Shown here: positions 1-8,209 of the stretch, piece by piece
Layout: every line of letters starts with the position of its first letter
Numbering within the stretch: position 1 is the stretch's first letter
Source: Urechidicola croceus
GTDB taxonomy: Bacteria > Bacteroidota > Bacteroidia > Flavobacteriales > Flavobacteriaceae
Assembly (NCBI RefSeq): GCF_001761325.1
Contig: NZ_CP017478.1
Location: 626,001 to 690,000, forward strand
Length of the DNA stretch: 64,000 nt
Direction of reading: 5' to 3'
Made by a program: the position numbers and the translations under genes
The notes under the pieces: generated by a model
What the model was told of the DNA's origin: nothing
Databases searched by the model: none
The model's input: only the letters and a program-made list of their open reading frames with translations

Positions 1-561
1 ATGAGTATCAATACACGTAGTGAGTTAGAGGAAGAGAGACGTTTGTTTTACGTAGCATTGACGCGTGCTGAAAAAGAAGCATATTTAAGTTATGCCGAAT
101 CACGTTATCGCTGGGGAAAATTGATAGATTGTGAACCAAGTAGATTTTTAGAAGAAATTGATGATAAATATTTAGAACATTTAACTCCTGTAAGAAAACA
201 AAGAGGAGAAAATAAATTTTTATCCAGTGATATTTTTGGAGAAATTCCTCAGAATACTATTCGATTTAAAAAACCTATTTCAAAATCAGGTTTTTCAAAA
301 CCAAAACCAAAACCTACACAACCAAAATTTGCTCCACCCAAAAACTTAAAAAAAGTAAGTAAAACCATACCAAATCAAAACACCAATTTGTTTGATAGTA
401 ATATAACAATAGGAAACATTGTAGAACATCAACGTTTTGGAAAAGGAGAAGTATTAAATTTAGAAGGGGCAGGAGCTAATAAAAAAGCAGAAATAAAATT
501 TGCAGAACATGGCGTGAAAAAGTTGTTATTACAATTTGCCAAACTCAAAATATTAGGGTAA
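1..561 (+). CDS. uvrD: UvrD/PcrA-type ATP-dependent DNA helicase, C-terminal part
   Basis: This is the 3' end of a superfamily 1A helicase gene that begins before the window; the first in-window ATG is internal. Residues about 9-32 carry helicase motif VI (EEERRLFYVALTRAEKE), whose arginines contact ATP. A linker rich in lysine and proline follows (about 85-125). The last 50 residues (GNIVEHQRFGKGEVLNLEG) match the Tudor-like C-terminal domain of PcrA/UvrD, which binds RNA polymerase in other bacteria. The family unwinds DNA in repair and at replication-transcription conflicts. The stop lies 28 bases before the DUF4290 start. Confidence 0.88.
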   Translation: MSINTRSELEEERRLFYVALTRAEKEAYLSYAESRYRWGKLIDCEPSRFLEEIDDKYLEHLTPVRKQRGENKFLSSDIFGEIPQNTIRFKKPISKSGFSKPKPKPTQPKFAPPKNLKKVSKTIPNQNTNLFDSNITIGNIVEHQRFGKGEVLNLEGAGANKKAEIKFAEHGVKKLLLQFAKLKILG

Positions 562-589
562 TTTGCAACATATAAATATAGAAAAGATT

Positions 590-1231
590 ATGACATTTGA
601 CTTAGAATATAATTCGGATAGACCGAATTTAATTATTCCAGAATATGGAAGGCATTTACAAAAATTAGTTGATCATTGTATTTCATTGGAAGATGATGAA
701 GAGAGAAATAAAATGGCACAAGCAATTGTGGATGTTATGGGAAATTTACAACCACATTTACGTGATGTACCAGATTTTAAGCATAAGTTATGGGACCAAC
801 TTTTCATTATGTCAGATTTTAGATTAGATGCAGATTCCCCATACCCACAACCCTCTAGAGAAGAATTACAAGAAAAACCCGAGCCTTTGGCATATCCTAA
901 AACAGCATCAAAGTATCGTTTTTATGGTAATAATATTCAAACAATGATTGATGTTGCCAATTCTTGGGAAGCTGGTGATGAAAAAGAAGGTTTGTTATAT
1001 GTGATTGCTAATCACATGAAAAAATGTTATTTAAACTGGAACAAAGACACTGTAGATGATAAAATAATTTTTGACCATTTATTTGATTTATCTAACGGTA
1101 AAATTGACTTGAGAAATTCAACAGAATCTTTAGCAGAAAGCAGTACTTTAATACGTGTAAAAAAAGCAAATAAGCACCAGTCAAAAGTTCAGCATAAAAA
1201 CCAAAAAAACTACCGTAAAAAGACTCGATAA
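590..1231 (+). CDS. DUF4290 family protein
   Basis: A conserved Bacteroidota protein of about 213 residues and unknown function. The N-terminal two thirds (LEYNSDRPNLIIPEYGRHLQ) is the DUF4290 domain. The last 30 residues are basic and low in complexity (KVQHKNQKNYRKKTR), suggesting contact with nucleic acid or ribosomes. An upstream in-frame TTG at 563 exists, but the ATG at 590 fits the family start better. There is no signal peptide, so it is probably cytoplasmic. The stop is three bases before murA, so the two are likely co-transcribed; the pairing is not explained by a known function. Confidence 0.8.
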   Translation: MTFDLEYNSDRPNLIIPEYGRHLQKLVDHCISLEDDEERNKMAQAIVDVMGNLQPHLRDVPDFKHKLWDQLFIMSDFRLDADSPYPQPSREELQEKPEPLAYPKTASKYRFYGNNIQTMIDVANSWEAGDEKEGLLYVIANHMKKCYLNWNKDTVDDKIIFDHLFDLSNGKIDLRNSTESLAESSTLIRVKKANKHQSKVQHKNQKNYRKKTR

Positions 1232-1234
1232 TTT

Positions 1235-2545
1235 ATGGCTACATTTAAAATTGAAGGAGGTCACAAACTAAAAGGAAGTATAACTCCTCAAGGTGCAAAG
1301 AACGAAGCATTACAAGTTATTTGTGCAGTTTTATTAACATCCGAAAAAATTGTTATCAGCAATGTTCCTAATATAATCGATGTAAATAAGTTGATATTTA
1401 TTTTAGGCGAATTAGGAGTAAAAATTGAAAAATTAGCAGCCGATACCTATTCTTTTCAAGCTGATGAAATAAATATAAAATATCTTGAATCAGCCGAATT
1501 TAAACGTGATGGAAGTTCTTTACGAGGCTCTATTATGATAGTTGGTCCGCTATTAGCACGATTTGGTAAAGGATATATTCCTAGACCTGGAGGCGATAAA
1601 ATTGGAAGGCGTAGATTAGATACACATTTTGAAGGGTTTATAAATCTTGGAGCAAAATTCAGATATAGAAAAGAAGAGCGTTTTTATGGTGTTGAAGCAC
1701 CAGAAGGTTTAAAAGGTACAGATATGTTACTTGATGAAGCTTCTGTTACTGGCACTGCCAATATTGTAATGGCAGCAGTTTTAGCCAAAGGAGTAACAAC
1801 TATTTATAATGCAGCATGTGAGCCATATCTTCAAGAATTATGTAAGATGCTTAATTCTATGGGAGCAAAAATTAGCGGTGTTAGTTCTAATTTTCTAACT
1901 ATAGAAGGTGTAGAGAGGTTAGGAGGATGTGAATTGCGTATTCTTCCAGACATGATTGAAATTGGAAGTTGGATTGGAATGGCTGCAATGACCAAATCTG
2001 AATTAACAATTAAAGATGTAAGTTGGAAAGATTTAGGACAAATCCCAAGAGTTTTTAAAAAACTAGGAATAAATCTAGAAAGAAAAGGAGATGATATTTT
2101 TATTCCTGCTCAAGAATCCTATGAAATTCAAAATTATATAGATGGCTCAATTTTAACAATATCTGATGCCCCTTGGCCAGGATTCACACCAGATTTATTG
2201 AGTATTGTTTTGGTAGTTGCTACACAAGCAAAAGGAAGTGTTTTAATACACCAAAAAATGTTTGAGAGCAGACTGTTTTTCGTAGATAAACTAATAGATA
2301 TGGGAGCGCAAGTCATACTTTGTGATCCGCATCGTGCAACAGTAATAGGGATGAATCATCAATCTACATTAAAAGCAACAACGATGGTTTCACCTGATAT
2401 TCGAGCTGGAATTTCACTTTTGATTGCGGCACTTTCAGCCAAAGGAACAAGTATTATCCATAATATTGAACAAATTGATAGAGGATACCAAAATATTGAT
2501 GAAAGATTAAGAGCTATTGGAGCAAAAATAGAAAGAATAGAATAA
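1235..2545 (+). CDS. murA: UDP-N-acetylglucosamine 1-carboxyvinyltransferase (MurA)
   Basis: First committed step of peptidoglycan synthesis: transfers enolpyruvyl from PEP to UDP-GlcNAc in the cytoplasm. The protein has 436 residues, a usual length, and the repeated EPSP-synthase-like fold. K22 and N23 (GAKNEALQ) and D320 (PGFTPDLL) match catalytic residues of E. coli MurA. The flexible loop reads RPGGDKIGRRRLDTH: the position of the fosfomycin-reactive cysteine (Cys115 in E. coli) is Asp121. In enzymes with this change, such as the mycobacterial one, fosfomycin fails to form its covalent adduct. The gene sits three bases after DUF4290 and ends in a strong terminator. Confidence 0.95.
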   Translation: MATFKIEGGHKLKGSITPQGAKNEALQVICAVLLTSEKIVISNVPNIIDVNKLIFILGELGVKIEKLAADTYSFQADEINIKYLESAEFKRDGSSLRGSIMIVGPLLARFGKGYIPRPGGDKIGRRRLDTHFEGFINLGAKFRYRKEERFYGVEAPEGLKGTDMLLDEASVTGTANIVMAAVLAKGVTTIYNAACEPYLQELCKMLNSMGAKISGVSSNFLTIEGVERLGGCELRILPDMIEIGSWIGMAAMTKSELTIKDVSWKDLGQIPRVFKKLGINLERKGDDIFIPAQESYEIQNYIDGSILTISDAPWPGFTPDLLSIVLVVATQAKGSVLIHQKMFESRLFFVDKLIDMGAQVILCDPHRATVIGMNHQSTLKATTMVSPDIRAGISLLIAALSAKGTSIIHNIEQIDRGYQNIDERLRAIGAKIERIE

Positions 2546-2566
2546 AAAAAAATATTAAATATAATC

Positions 2567-2602
2567 AAAACTCAAATTGACACTATCAATTTGAGTTTTT
2601 TT
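2567..2602 (+). terminator. Intrinsic terminator after murA
   Basis: A ten-pair stem (CTCAAATTGA / TCAATTTGAG) with the loop CACTA is followed by seven T. It ends the DUF4290-murA unit and lies just before the grpE promoter. Confidence 0.85.
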
Positions 2603-2610
2603 GTGACATA

Positions 2611-2642
2611 TTGACATTTTTACAGAAATGGCAGTACTTTTG
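2611..2642 (+). promoter_or_regulatory. Bacteroidota-type promoter of grpE
   Basis: TTGACA at 2611-2616 and TACTTTTG at 2635-2642 match the flavobacterial consensus TTG-N(17-23)-TAnnTTTG with a 21-base spacer. Transcription should start near 2649. This places the in-frame ATG at 2628 inside the promoter and supports the ATG at 2682 as the true grpE start. Confidence 0.8.
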
Positions 2643-2681
2643 CAAAGACTTAAACGAAGATTATTTTTTATAAAATATATT

Positions 2682-3212
2682 ATGACTGATAAAAAAGAGA
2701 TTAACGAAGAAAAGGAACTTCAAACTGAAGAAACAACTAATCAAAATCAAGAGCAAGAAGTGGTAGAGCCTACTGCAGAAGAGTTAGTAGCGCAAGAAAA
2801 AGATAAATTTTTGCGCCTTTTTGCTGAATTTGAAAACTATAAAAAACGAACTAATAAAGAGCGAATAGAATTATTTAGAACAGCTGGACAAGATATAATG
2901 ACATCTTTACTGCCAATTTTAGATGATTTTGAACGTGCTCTGTCACATATTGAAGATGACAAAGAAGCGGAAGAATTAAGAAAAGGAGTATTACTTATTT
3001 ATCAAAAATTATTTAAGACTCTTGAACAAAAAGGTTTGTCAATTGTTGATGCAAATAAAGGAGATAAATTTGATGCTGAAATTCATGAAGCAATAACTCA
3101 AATTCCTGCACCTTCTGATGATTTAAAAGGAATGATTGTTGATGTTATTGAAAAGGGATATAAACTAGGAGATAAAGTTATAAGATATCCAAAAGTGGTT
3201 ATTGGTCAATAA
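2682..3212 (+). CDS. grpE: Nucleotide exchange factor GrpE
   Basis: Co-chaperone that releases ADP from DnaK. The chosen start gives 176 residues: an acidic, glutamine- and glutamate-rich N-terminus (about 5-45), a helix with the family signature FAEFENYKKRTNKER, and the C-terminal beta domain (GYKLGDKVIRYPKVVI). An upstream in-frame ATG at 2628 would add 18 basic and hydrophobic residues, but it overlaps the promoter. dnaJ follows after 76 bases in the same direction; dnaK is not in the window. The spacer to dnaJ holds a perfect inverted repeat. Confidence 0.93.
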   Translation: MTDKKEINEEKELQTEETTNQNQEQEVVEPTAEELVAQEKDKFLRLFAEFENYKKRTNKERIELFRTAGQDIMTSLLPILDDFERALSHIEDDKEAEELRKGVLLIYQKLFKTLEQKGLSIVDANKGDKFDAEIHEAITQIPAPSDDLKGMIVDVIEKGYKLGDKVIRYPKVVIGQ

Positions 3213-3228
3213 AAATATTATGAATTAT

Positions 3229-3274
3229 GAATTACAAATTAAAAGATTTAAAAAATCAAAATAATTTGTAATTC
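3229..3274. repeat. Perfect 13-base inverted repeat between grpE and dnaJ
   Basis: GAATTACAAATTA (3229-3241) and TAATTTGTAATTC (3262-3274) are exact reverse complements separated by 20 bases. There is no T-run, so it is not an ordinary terminator. It may be an RNA-processing or stability hairpin, or one of the short-word spacer repeats also seen in the leu operon. Confidence 0.7.
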
Positions 3275-3288
3275 TTCAATTGCAAGAA

Positions 3289-4425
3289 ATGGCAAAACAA
3301 GATTTTTACGAAATATTAGGTATTAGCAAAGGAGCAACAGCAACAGAAATTAAAAAGGCATACCGAAAAAAAGCAATCAAATATCATCCTGATAAAAATC
3401 CAGGTGATAAAACTGCAGAAGAAAATTTTAAGAAAGCTGCTGAAGCTTATGAGATTCTAAGTGATGACAATAAGCGTGCAAGATATGATCAATATGGTCA
3501 TGCAGGTTTTGAAAATGGCGGAGGTGCTGGTGGTTTTGGTGGCTTCGGAGGAGGCGGAATGAACATGGAAGATATCTTTAGCCAATTTGGCGATATTTTT
3601 GGCGGCGGCTTTGGAGGCGGTGGCTTTGGTGGTGGAGGAAACTCTCGAACCGCTAGAGTTAAAGGAAGTAATCTTCGTATTAAAGTAAAAGTTACATTGG
3701 AAGATATTGCCAATGGAATTGAAAAGAAAGTTAAAGTAAGAAGAAAAGTTAAGGCCGAAGGAGTTACTTTTAAAACTTGTACAACTTGTAATGGACAAGG
3801 GCAGGTTATGAGAGTTACAAACACTATCTTAGGTAGAATGCAAACTAGTGCTACTTGTCCTACGTGTCAGGGTGCAGGACAAACCATTGATTCTAGACCT
3901 AAAGGTTCTGATATAAGTGGAATGGTTCAAAAAGAAGAAACAGTTTCTATAAAAATTCCTGCAGGTGTTACTGATGGAGTCCAATTGAAAGTAACAGGTA
4001 AAGGAAATGAAGCACCAGGAAGTAATTCAATTTCTGGAGATTTAATTGTACTAATTGAAGAAGTTCAACATGAAAAATTATCTCGTGAAGGGATGAACTT
4101 ACATTATGATTTATACGTTAATTTCTCAGAAGCTGTATTAGGTGCAAGTAAAGAAATTGAAACAGTAACTGGAAAGGTTAAAATTAAAATAGAATCAGGA
4201 ACTCAATCTGGTAAAATTTTAAGACTTAGAGGAAAAGGATTACCAAGTATTGAAAGGTATGGTACAGGAGATTTATTAGTTCATATAAATATTTGGACAC
4301 CTCAGCAAATAAATAAAGATCAAAAATCCTTTTTTGAAAAAAATGCTGATAATGAGAACTTTACTCCAAACCCTTCGAAATCTGACAAATCATTTTTTGA
4401 AAAAGTTAAAGATATGTTTTCTTAG
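3289..4425 (+). CDS. dnaJ: Chaperone protein DnaJ
   Basis: Hsp40 co-chaperone that stimulates DnaK ATPase and delivers substrates. The J domain covers residues 3-68 with HPD at 33-35, followed by a glycine/phenylalanine-rich stretch (about 75-125). The zinc-finger region has only two of the usual four CxxCxGxG motifs (CTTCNGQG and CPTCQGAG), joined by VTNTILGRMQ; to my knowledge this reduced form is normal in flavobacteria. The substrate-binding C-terminal domains follow, ending in SDKSFFEKVKDMFS. The ATG at 3289 gives the standard MAKQDFYEILG start; an in-frame TTG nine bases earlier is less likely. Confidence 0.95.
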   Translation: MAKQDFYEILGISKGATATEIKKAYRKKAIKYHPDKNPGDKTAEENFKKAAEAYEILSDDNKRARYDQYGHAGFENGGGAGGFGGFGGGGMNMEDIFSQFGDIFGGGFGGGGFGGGGNSRTARVKGSNLRIKVKVTLEDIANGIEKKVKVRRKVKAEGVTFKTCTTCNGQGQVMRVTNTILGRMQTSATCPTCQGAGQTIDSRPKGSDISGMVQKEETVSIKIPAGVTDGVQLKVTGKGNEAPGSNSISGDLIVLIEEVQHEKLSREGMNLHYDLYVNFSEAVLGASKEIETVTGKVKIKIESGTQSGKILRLRGKGLPSIERYGTGDLLVHINIWTPQQINKDQKSFFEKNADNENFTPNPSKSDKSFFEKVKDMFS

Positions 4426-4478
4426 TTTTTTAATATAAAATTTAACATTATATTAAATAAAAAATTTATATATTTGAA

Positions 4479-4516
4479 GTATTGTTGGTGTTTACACCAA
4501 TAATACTTTTTCTTTT
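4479..4516 (+). terminator. Intrinsic terminator after dnaJ
   Basis: Twelve-pair stem GTATTGTTGGTG / CACCAATAATAC with one G-T wobble and the loop TTTA, followed by TTTTTCTTTTT. A second hairpin, CCCACT / AGTGGG with seven T (4530-4558), sits just downstream and overlaps the -33 box of rnpB, so it may be a back-up terminator. Confidence 0.85.
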
Positions 4517-4542
4517 TCATAGCAATTTTCCCACTTAAGAAA

Positions 4543-4573
4543 TTGAGTGGGTTTTTTTATTTACGTATTTTTG
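4543..4573 (+). promoter_or_regulatory. Promoter of rnpB
   Basis: TTG at 4543-4545, a 20-base spacer and TATTTTTG at 4566-4573, an exact TAnnTTTG box. The RNase P RNA begins five to seven bases after it, as expected. Confidence 0.8.
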
Positions 4574-4577
4574 CAAA

Positions 4578-4880
4578 AGCAGACCGTCTTATCGCTCTAA
4601 TTTATTTAGAGAGGAAAGTCCGGACACCACAGAGTAGCATAGCGGATAACATCCGTCATTCATATTACACATTGAATAGGACAAGTGCAACAGAAAGCAA
4701 GTACAGTTAGGCTGTAGTGAAACCAGGTAAACTCTATGCGGTGCAATGCCATGTAAATTGGAGTTTGAGAGTTACTCGCTCGATTTCAAAGGGTAGGCAG
4801 TTTGAACTATTGAGTAATTGATAGTCTAGATAAATGATAAGAATCCTATAAGGATACAGAATCCGGCTTATAGGTCTGCT
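4578..4880 (+). ncRNA. rnpB: RNase P RNA (bacterial class A)
   Basis: Catalytic RNA that removes 5' leaders from pre-tRNAs. Hallmarks are the 5' core GAGGAAAGTCCGGACACCAC, the ACAGAAA and AAACC segments, and the 3' core ACAGAATCCGGCTTATAGG. The ends AGCAGACC (4578-4585) and GGTCTGCT (4873-4880) pair as helix P1. The length of about 303 bases is compact for a class A RNA. A T-rich tail follows. Boundaries come from the P1 pairing and the promoter, so they may be off by a few bases. Confidence 0.95.
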
Positions 4881-4955
4881 ATTTTTTTATTAAATTTTGG
4901 AAGAAATATTTAATTGAATTAATTCTAAATAATACTTCTTAAGACTAAAGATATG

Positions 4956-4986
4956 ACAATTTAAATTGTGTAATCTAGTTAACTAG
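4956..4986. promoter_or_regulatory. Two perfect palindromes upstream of aconitase
   Basis: ACAATTTAAATTGT (4956-4969) and CTAGTTAACTAG (4975-4986) are exact palindromes spaced 19 bases centre to centre. They lie about 110-140 bases before the acn promoter, in the otherwise featureless 4881-5088 gap. They could be regulator sites; AT-rich chance is also possible. Confidence 0.35.
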
Positions 4987-5088
4987 TTTGTTTACTTTAT
5001 GTTACGCTTGTTGATTTAGCAATAAAACCTATCTATTATTGTATAATTTTTATCGACTATTTTACTTATAAATAAGACTTGTTTTTTG

Positions 5089-5096
5089 TACTTTTG
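5089..5096 (+). promoter_or_regulatory. -7 box of the aconitase promoter
   Basis: TACTTTTG matches TAnnTTTG exactly and lies 24 bases before the start codon. No clear TTG is found at the -33 position. Confidence 0.6.
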
Positions 5097-5120
5097 CTTG
5101 ACTAATATAAAAGAACAACT

Positions 5121-7385
5121 ATGGCATTTGATATTGAAATGATAAAAGGTGTTTATTCTAGAATGGCTGAACGTGTTGATACAGCACGTGAAGTGGTAGG
5201 AAAACCCCTAACTTTAGCAGAAAAAATATTATATAATCACTTATGGGATGGTAAAGCTACATCTGCGTTTGTGAGAGGAAAAGACTATGTAGATTTCGCA
5301 CCAGACCGTATAGCGTGTCAAGATGCAACAGCTCAAATGGCTTTATTGCAGTTTATGCAAGCTGGTAAAACCAAAGTTGCTGTACCTACAACTGTGCATT
5401 GTGATCATTTAATTCAAGCCAAAATAGGAGCAGACAAAGATTTACAAAACGCATTAAATACAAGTAGTGAGGTTTTTAACTTTTTAGCTTCTGTATCTGA
5501 TAAATATGGTATTGGGTTCTGGAAACCAGGATCAGGTATTATTCATCAAGTAGTTTTAGAAAATTATGCGTTTCCTGGAGGAATGATGATTGGAACTGAT
5601 TCACATACTGTAAATGCAGGTGGATTAGGAATGGTCGCAATTGGAGTTGGTGGTGCAGATGCAGTTGATGTAATGGCTGGAATGCCTTGGGAATTGAAAT
5701 TTCCAAAATTAATTGGTGTAAAATTAACAGGAAAACTTTCTGGTTGGTCTTCGCCTAAAGATGTTATACTTAAAGTTGCAGGAATTTTAACTGTAAAAGG
5801 TGGAACCGGAGCAATTGTTGAATATTTTGGCGAAGGTGCAAAATCAATGTCAGCAACTGGAAAAGGTACTATTTGTAATATGGGTGCTGAAATTGGAGCA
5901 ACAACTTCTACATTTGGTTATGATGCTTCTATAGAAAGATATTTAAGAGCAACTGGACGTGATGAAGTAGCTGATGCTGCAAATAAAGTTGCATCATATT
6001 TAACTGGTGATGATGAAGTTTATGAAAATCCTGAGCAATATTTTGATGAAGTTATTGAAATTAATTTATCTGAATTATTGCCACATTTAAATGGACCTTT
6101 TACACCAGATTTAGCAACCCCTGTTGGAGAAATGACTGAAAAAGCAAAATCAAATGATTGGCCATTAAAAGTTGAATGGGGATTAATAGGTTCTTGTACA
6201 AACTCTTCATATGAAGATTTATCAAGAGCAGCGTCAGTTGCAAAACAAGCAGTTGATAAAAAATTAACTACTAAAGCAGAATTTGGAATAAATCCAGGTT
6301 CTGAGCAAGTAAGATATACTGCAGAAAGAGACGGTTTATTAGAAACTTTCGAAAAATTAAACGCTAAGATTTTTACCAATGCATGTGGACCTTGTATCGG
6401 TCAATGGGCACGTTATAGTGATCCAAAAAATGCACCAAAAAACAGCATTGTACATTCGTTTAACCGTAACTTTTCTAAAAGAGCAGATGGAAATCCAAAT
6501 ACTCATGCGTTTGTTGCATCTCCAGAATTAGTTGCTGCAATTGCAATTTCTGGGCGTTTAGACTTTAATCCACTTACTGATAAGTTAATCAATCAAGATG
6601 GACAAGAAGTAATGCTAGAAGAACCAACAGGTCTTGAATTACCTCCAAGAGGATTTGATGTAGAAGATGCTGGGTTTGAAGCACCGCAAGAAGATGGAAG
6701 TGGAGTAGAAGTAGTAGTTTCACCAACTTCAGAAAGATTACAATTATTAACTCCTTTTGAGCCAATAGGTTCAGAAATTAATGGAGCAAAGTTATTAATT
6801 AAGGCATTTGGTAAATGTACTACAGATCATATTTCTATGGCAGGTCCTTGGTTACGTTTCCGTGGACACTTAGATAATATTTCAAATAACTGTTTAATTG
6901 GTGCTGTAAATGCTTTTGGTAAAGCAACAAATAAAGTTAAGAATCAATTAACTGGTGAATTTGGACCAGTTCCAGATACAGCTCGCGCTTATAAAGCTGC
7001 TGGTGTTTATTCAATCGTAGTAGGAGATCATAATTATGGAGAAGGTTCTTCTCGTGAGCACGCTGCAATGGAGCCTCGTCACTTAGGTGTTGCCGCAGTA
7101 ATTGTAAAATCATTTGCTCGTATTCACGAAACAAACTTAAAAAAGCAAGGAATGCTAGGTTTGACTTTTGATAATGAAGCAGATTATGATTTAATTCAAG
7201 AAGATGATACTTTTAACTTTATTGATTTAAATGAATTTGCTCCTGGAAAACAATTAACTTTAGAAATTGTACATGCTGATGGTTCTAAGGATACAATCAA
7301 ACTAAATCATACTTATAATCAACCACAAATTGATTGGTATAATGAAGGTTCTGCTTTAAACTTAATTAAAAAGCAAAACGCTTAA
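5121..7385 (+). CDS. acn: Aconitate hydratase (mitochondrial-type aconitase)
   Basis: Interconverts citrate and isocitrate in the TCA cycle. The 754-residue protein is of the length and type of the mitochondrial enzyme rather than the longer IRP/AcnA form. The three cluster cysteines are C359 (GSCTNSS), C422 and C425 ([10 protein letters not shown]). The substrate loop [14 protein letters not shown] and the swivel-domain motif [20 protein letters not shown] are intact. It stands alone between rnpB and a Crp/Fnr gene, with its own promoter and a strong terminator. Confidence 0.96.
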   Translation: MAFDIEMIKGVYSRMAERVDTAREVVGKPLTLAEKILYNHLWDGKATSAFVRGKDYVDFAPDRIACQDATAQMALLQFMQAGKTKVAVPTTVHCDHLIQAKIGADKDLQNALNTSSEVFNFLASVSDKYGIGFWKPGSGIIHQVVLENYAFPGGMMIGTDSHTVNAGGLGMVAIGVGGADAVDVMAGMPWELKFPKLIGVKLTGKLSGWSSPKDVILKVAGILTVKGGTGAIVEYFGEGAKSMSATGKGTICNMGAEIGATTSTFGYDASIERYLRATGRDEVADAANKVASYLTGDDEVYENPEQYFDEVIEINLSELLPHLNGPFTPDLATPVGEMTEKAKSNDWPLKVEWGLIGSCTNSSYEDLSRAASVAKQAVDKKLTTKAEFGINPGSEQVRYTAERDGLLETFEKLNAKIFTNACGPCIGQWARYSDPKNAPKNSIVHSFNRNFSKRADGNPNTHAFVASPELVAAIAISGRLDFNPLTDKLINQDGQEVMLEEPTGLELPPRGFDVEDAGFEAPQEDGSGVEVVVSPTSERLQLLTPFEPIGSEINGAKLLIKAFGKCTTDHISMAGPWLRFRGHLDNISNNCLIGAVNAFGKATNKVKNQLTGEFGPVPDTARAYKAAGVYSIVVGDHNYGEGSSREHAAMEPRHLGVAAVIVKSFARIHETNLKKQGMLGLTFDNEADYDLIQEDDTFNFIDLNEFAPGKQLTLEIVHADGSKDTIKLNHTYNQPQIDWYNEGSALNLIKKQNA

Positions 7386-7409
7386 TTATTTTTAAAATTA
7401 TTTTATAAG

Positions 7410-7440
7410 AAACTCACAACAATATTGTTGTGAGTTTTTT
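7410..7440 (+). terminator. Intrinsic terminator after aconitase
   Basis: A perfect palindromic stem (ACTCACAACAAT / ATTGTTGTGAGT) is followed by eight T. The Crp/Fnr gene starts 26 bases later. Confidence 0.9.
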
Positions 7441-7465
7441 TTATTTTTACGACTAATGCTTAAGT

Positions 7466-8137
7466 ATGAGTAATATTTGGTATCTAGAAAGTGTAAACCT
7501 CTTCAAAATTTTATGCCCACATAAATTTGCGGCATATAAATCCACACATAATTTTAATACCTATAATAAAACAGACTATATTTATTTTTCAGAAGAAGCA
7601 GCTAATAAAGTATACTTAATTAATGAGGGAAAAGTAAAACTTGGTTATTACACCGAAAATGGAGATGAAATTGTGAAAGCAATACTTTCGAAAGGAGAAG
7701 TTTTTGGTGAGAAAGCAGTATTAGGTGAAGAAAAAAGAAATGAATTTGCACAATCAATAAATGATAATACTTCAATTTGTCCAATAGATGCTATTACACT
7801 TCAAGATTTAATACGTGATAATAGAACTTTTGCTTTAGGATTTTATAAATTCATTAATTTTAGAATAAAAAAGTTAGAAAGAAGATTACAATTACTTTTA
7901 TATAAAGACACAAAAACTAGATTGATAGAATATTTAAACGAATTAAACGAGGAGTATGGAAAAGTATGCCCACAAACAGGTGACGCTATTATTGAACATC
8001 CTTATACTCAAAGGGATATAGCATGTCTTATTGGAACTTCAAGACCAACTTTAAATATAGTTATGAATGAATTAAAAGATGCTGGTGTTATTGATTTTGA
8101 AAGAAAAACCATAAAACTTTTAAAAAAAACAGGATAG
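7466..8137 (+). CDS. Crp/Fnr family transcriptional regulator
   Basis: A 223-residue regulator with an N-terminal cyclic-nucleotide-binding-like beta barrel (about 20-120, including GKVKLGYYTENGDEIVKAIL and GEVFGEKAVLG), a dimerisation helix (about 125-150) and a C-terminal winged helix (about 155-220). The recognition helix is near YTQRDIACLIGTSRPTLNIV. No cysteine cluster for an Fe-S sensor of the Fnr type is seen, so the signal is unknown. Directly after the stop is a 16-base palindrome with Crp-site geometry that precedes the next gene, pointing to a local target. Confidence 0.9.
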   Translation: MSNIWYLESVNLFKILCPHKFAAYKSTHNFNTYNKTDYIYFSEEAANKVYLINEGKVKLGYYTENGDEIVKAILSKGEVFGEKAVLGEEKRNEFAQSINDNTSICPIDAITLQDLIRDNRTFALGFYKFINFRIKKLERRLQLLLYKDTKTRLIEYLNELNEEYGKVCPQTGDAIIEHPYTQRDIACLIGTSRPTLNIVMNELKDAGVIDFERKTIKLLKKTG

Positions 8138-8153
8138 TGTTAGATATCTAACA
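8138..8153. promoter_or_regulatory. 16-base perfect palindrome with Crp-site geometry
   Basis: TGTTAGATATCTAACA is its own reverse complement and has the TGTnA-N6-TnACA layout of Crp-family sites. Its centre (8145.5) is about 42 bases before the start predicted from the -7 box at 8175-8182, the class II activator position. No -33 TTG is visible there, as expected for an activator-dependent promoter. Inference from sequence only. Confidence 0.6.
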
Positions 8154-8174
8154 TATTATATTGATTTGTGAAAC

Positions 8175-8182
8175 TAAATTTG
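8175..8182 (+). promoter_or_regulatory. -7 box of the RskA-like lipoprotein gene
   Basis: TAAATTTG fits TAnnTTTG and lies 27 bases before the ATG. The following bases TCATAACA also follow the -7 box of the MarR gene near 36852, giving a shared ATTTGTCATAACA word in both promoters. Confidence 0.5.
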
Positions 8183-8209
8183 TCATAACATTAATTTAAA
8201 ATTATATTT

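Noticed and set aside
2628-2681. Earlier grpE start at 2628
   Set aside because: It lies inside the promoter, so it cannot be in the message made from that promoter; the ATG at 2682 gives the normal protein.
3457-3824. Long reading frames antisense to dnaJ
   Set aside because: They result from the glycine-rich codons of dnaJ; their products are proline- or serine-rich mirror translations.
4881-5088. Riboswitch upstream of aconitase
   Set aside because: The predicted transcript starts near 5100 and has only about 20 bases of leader; the palindromes lie upstream of the promoter.
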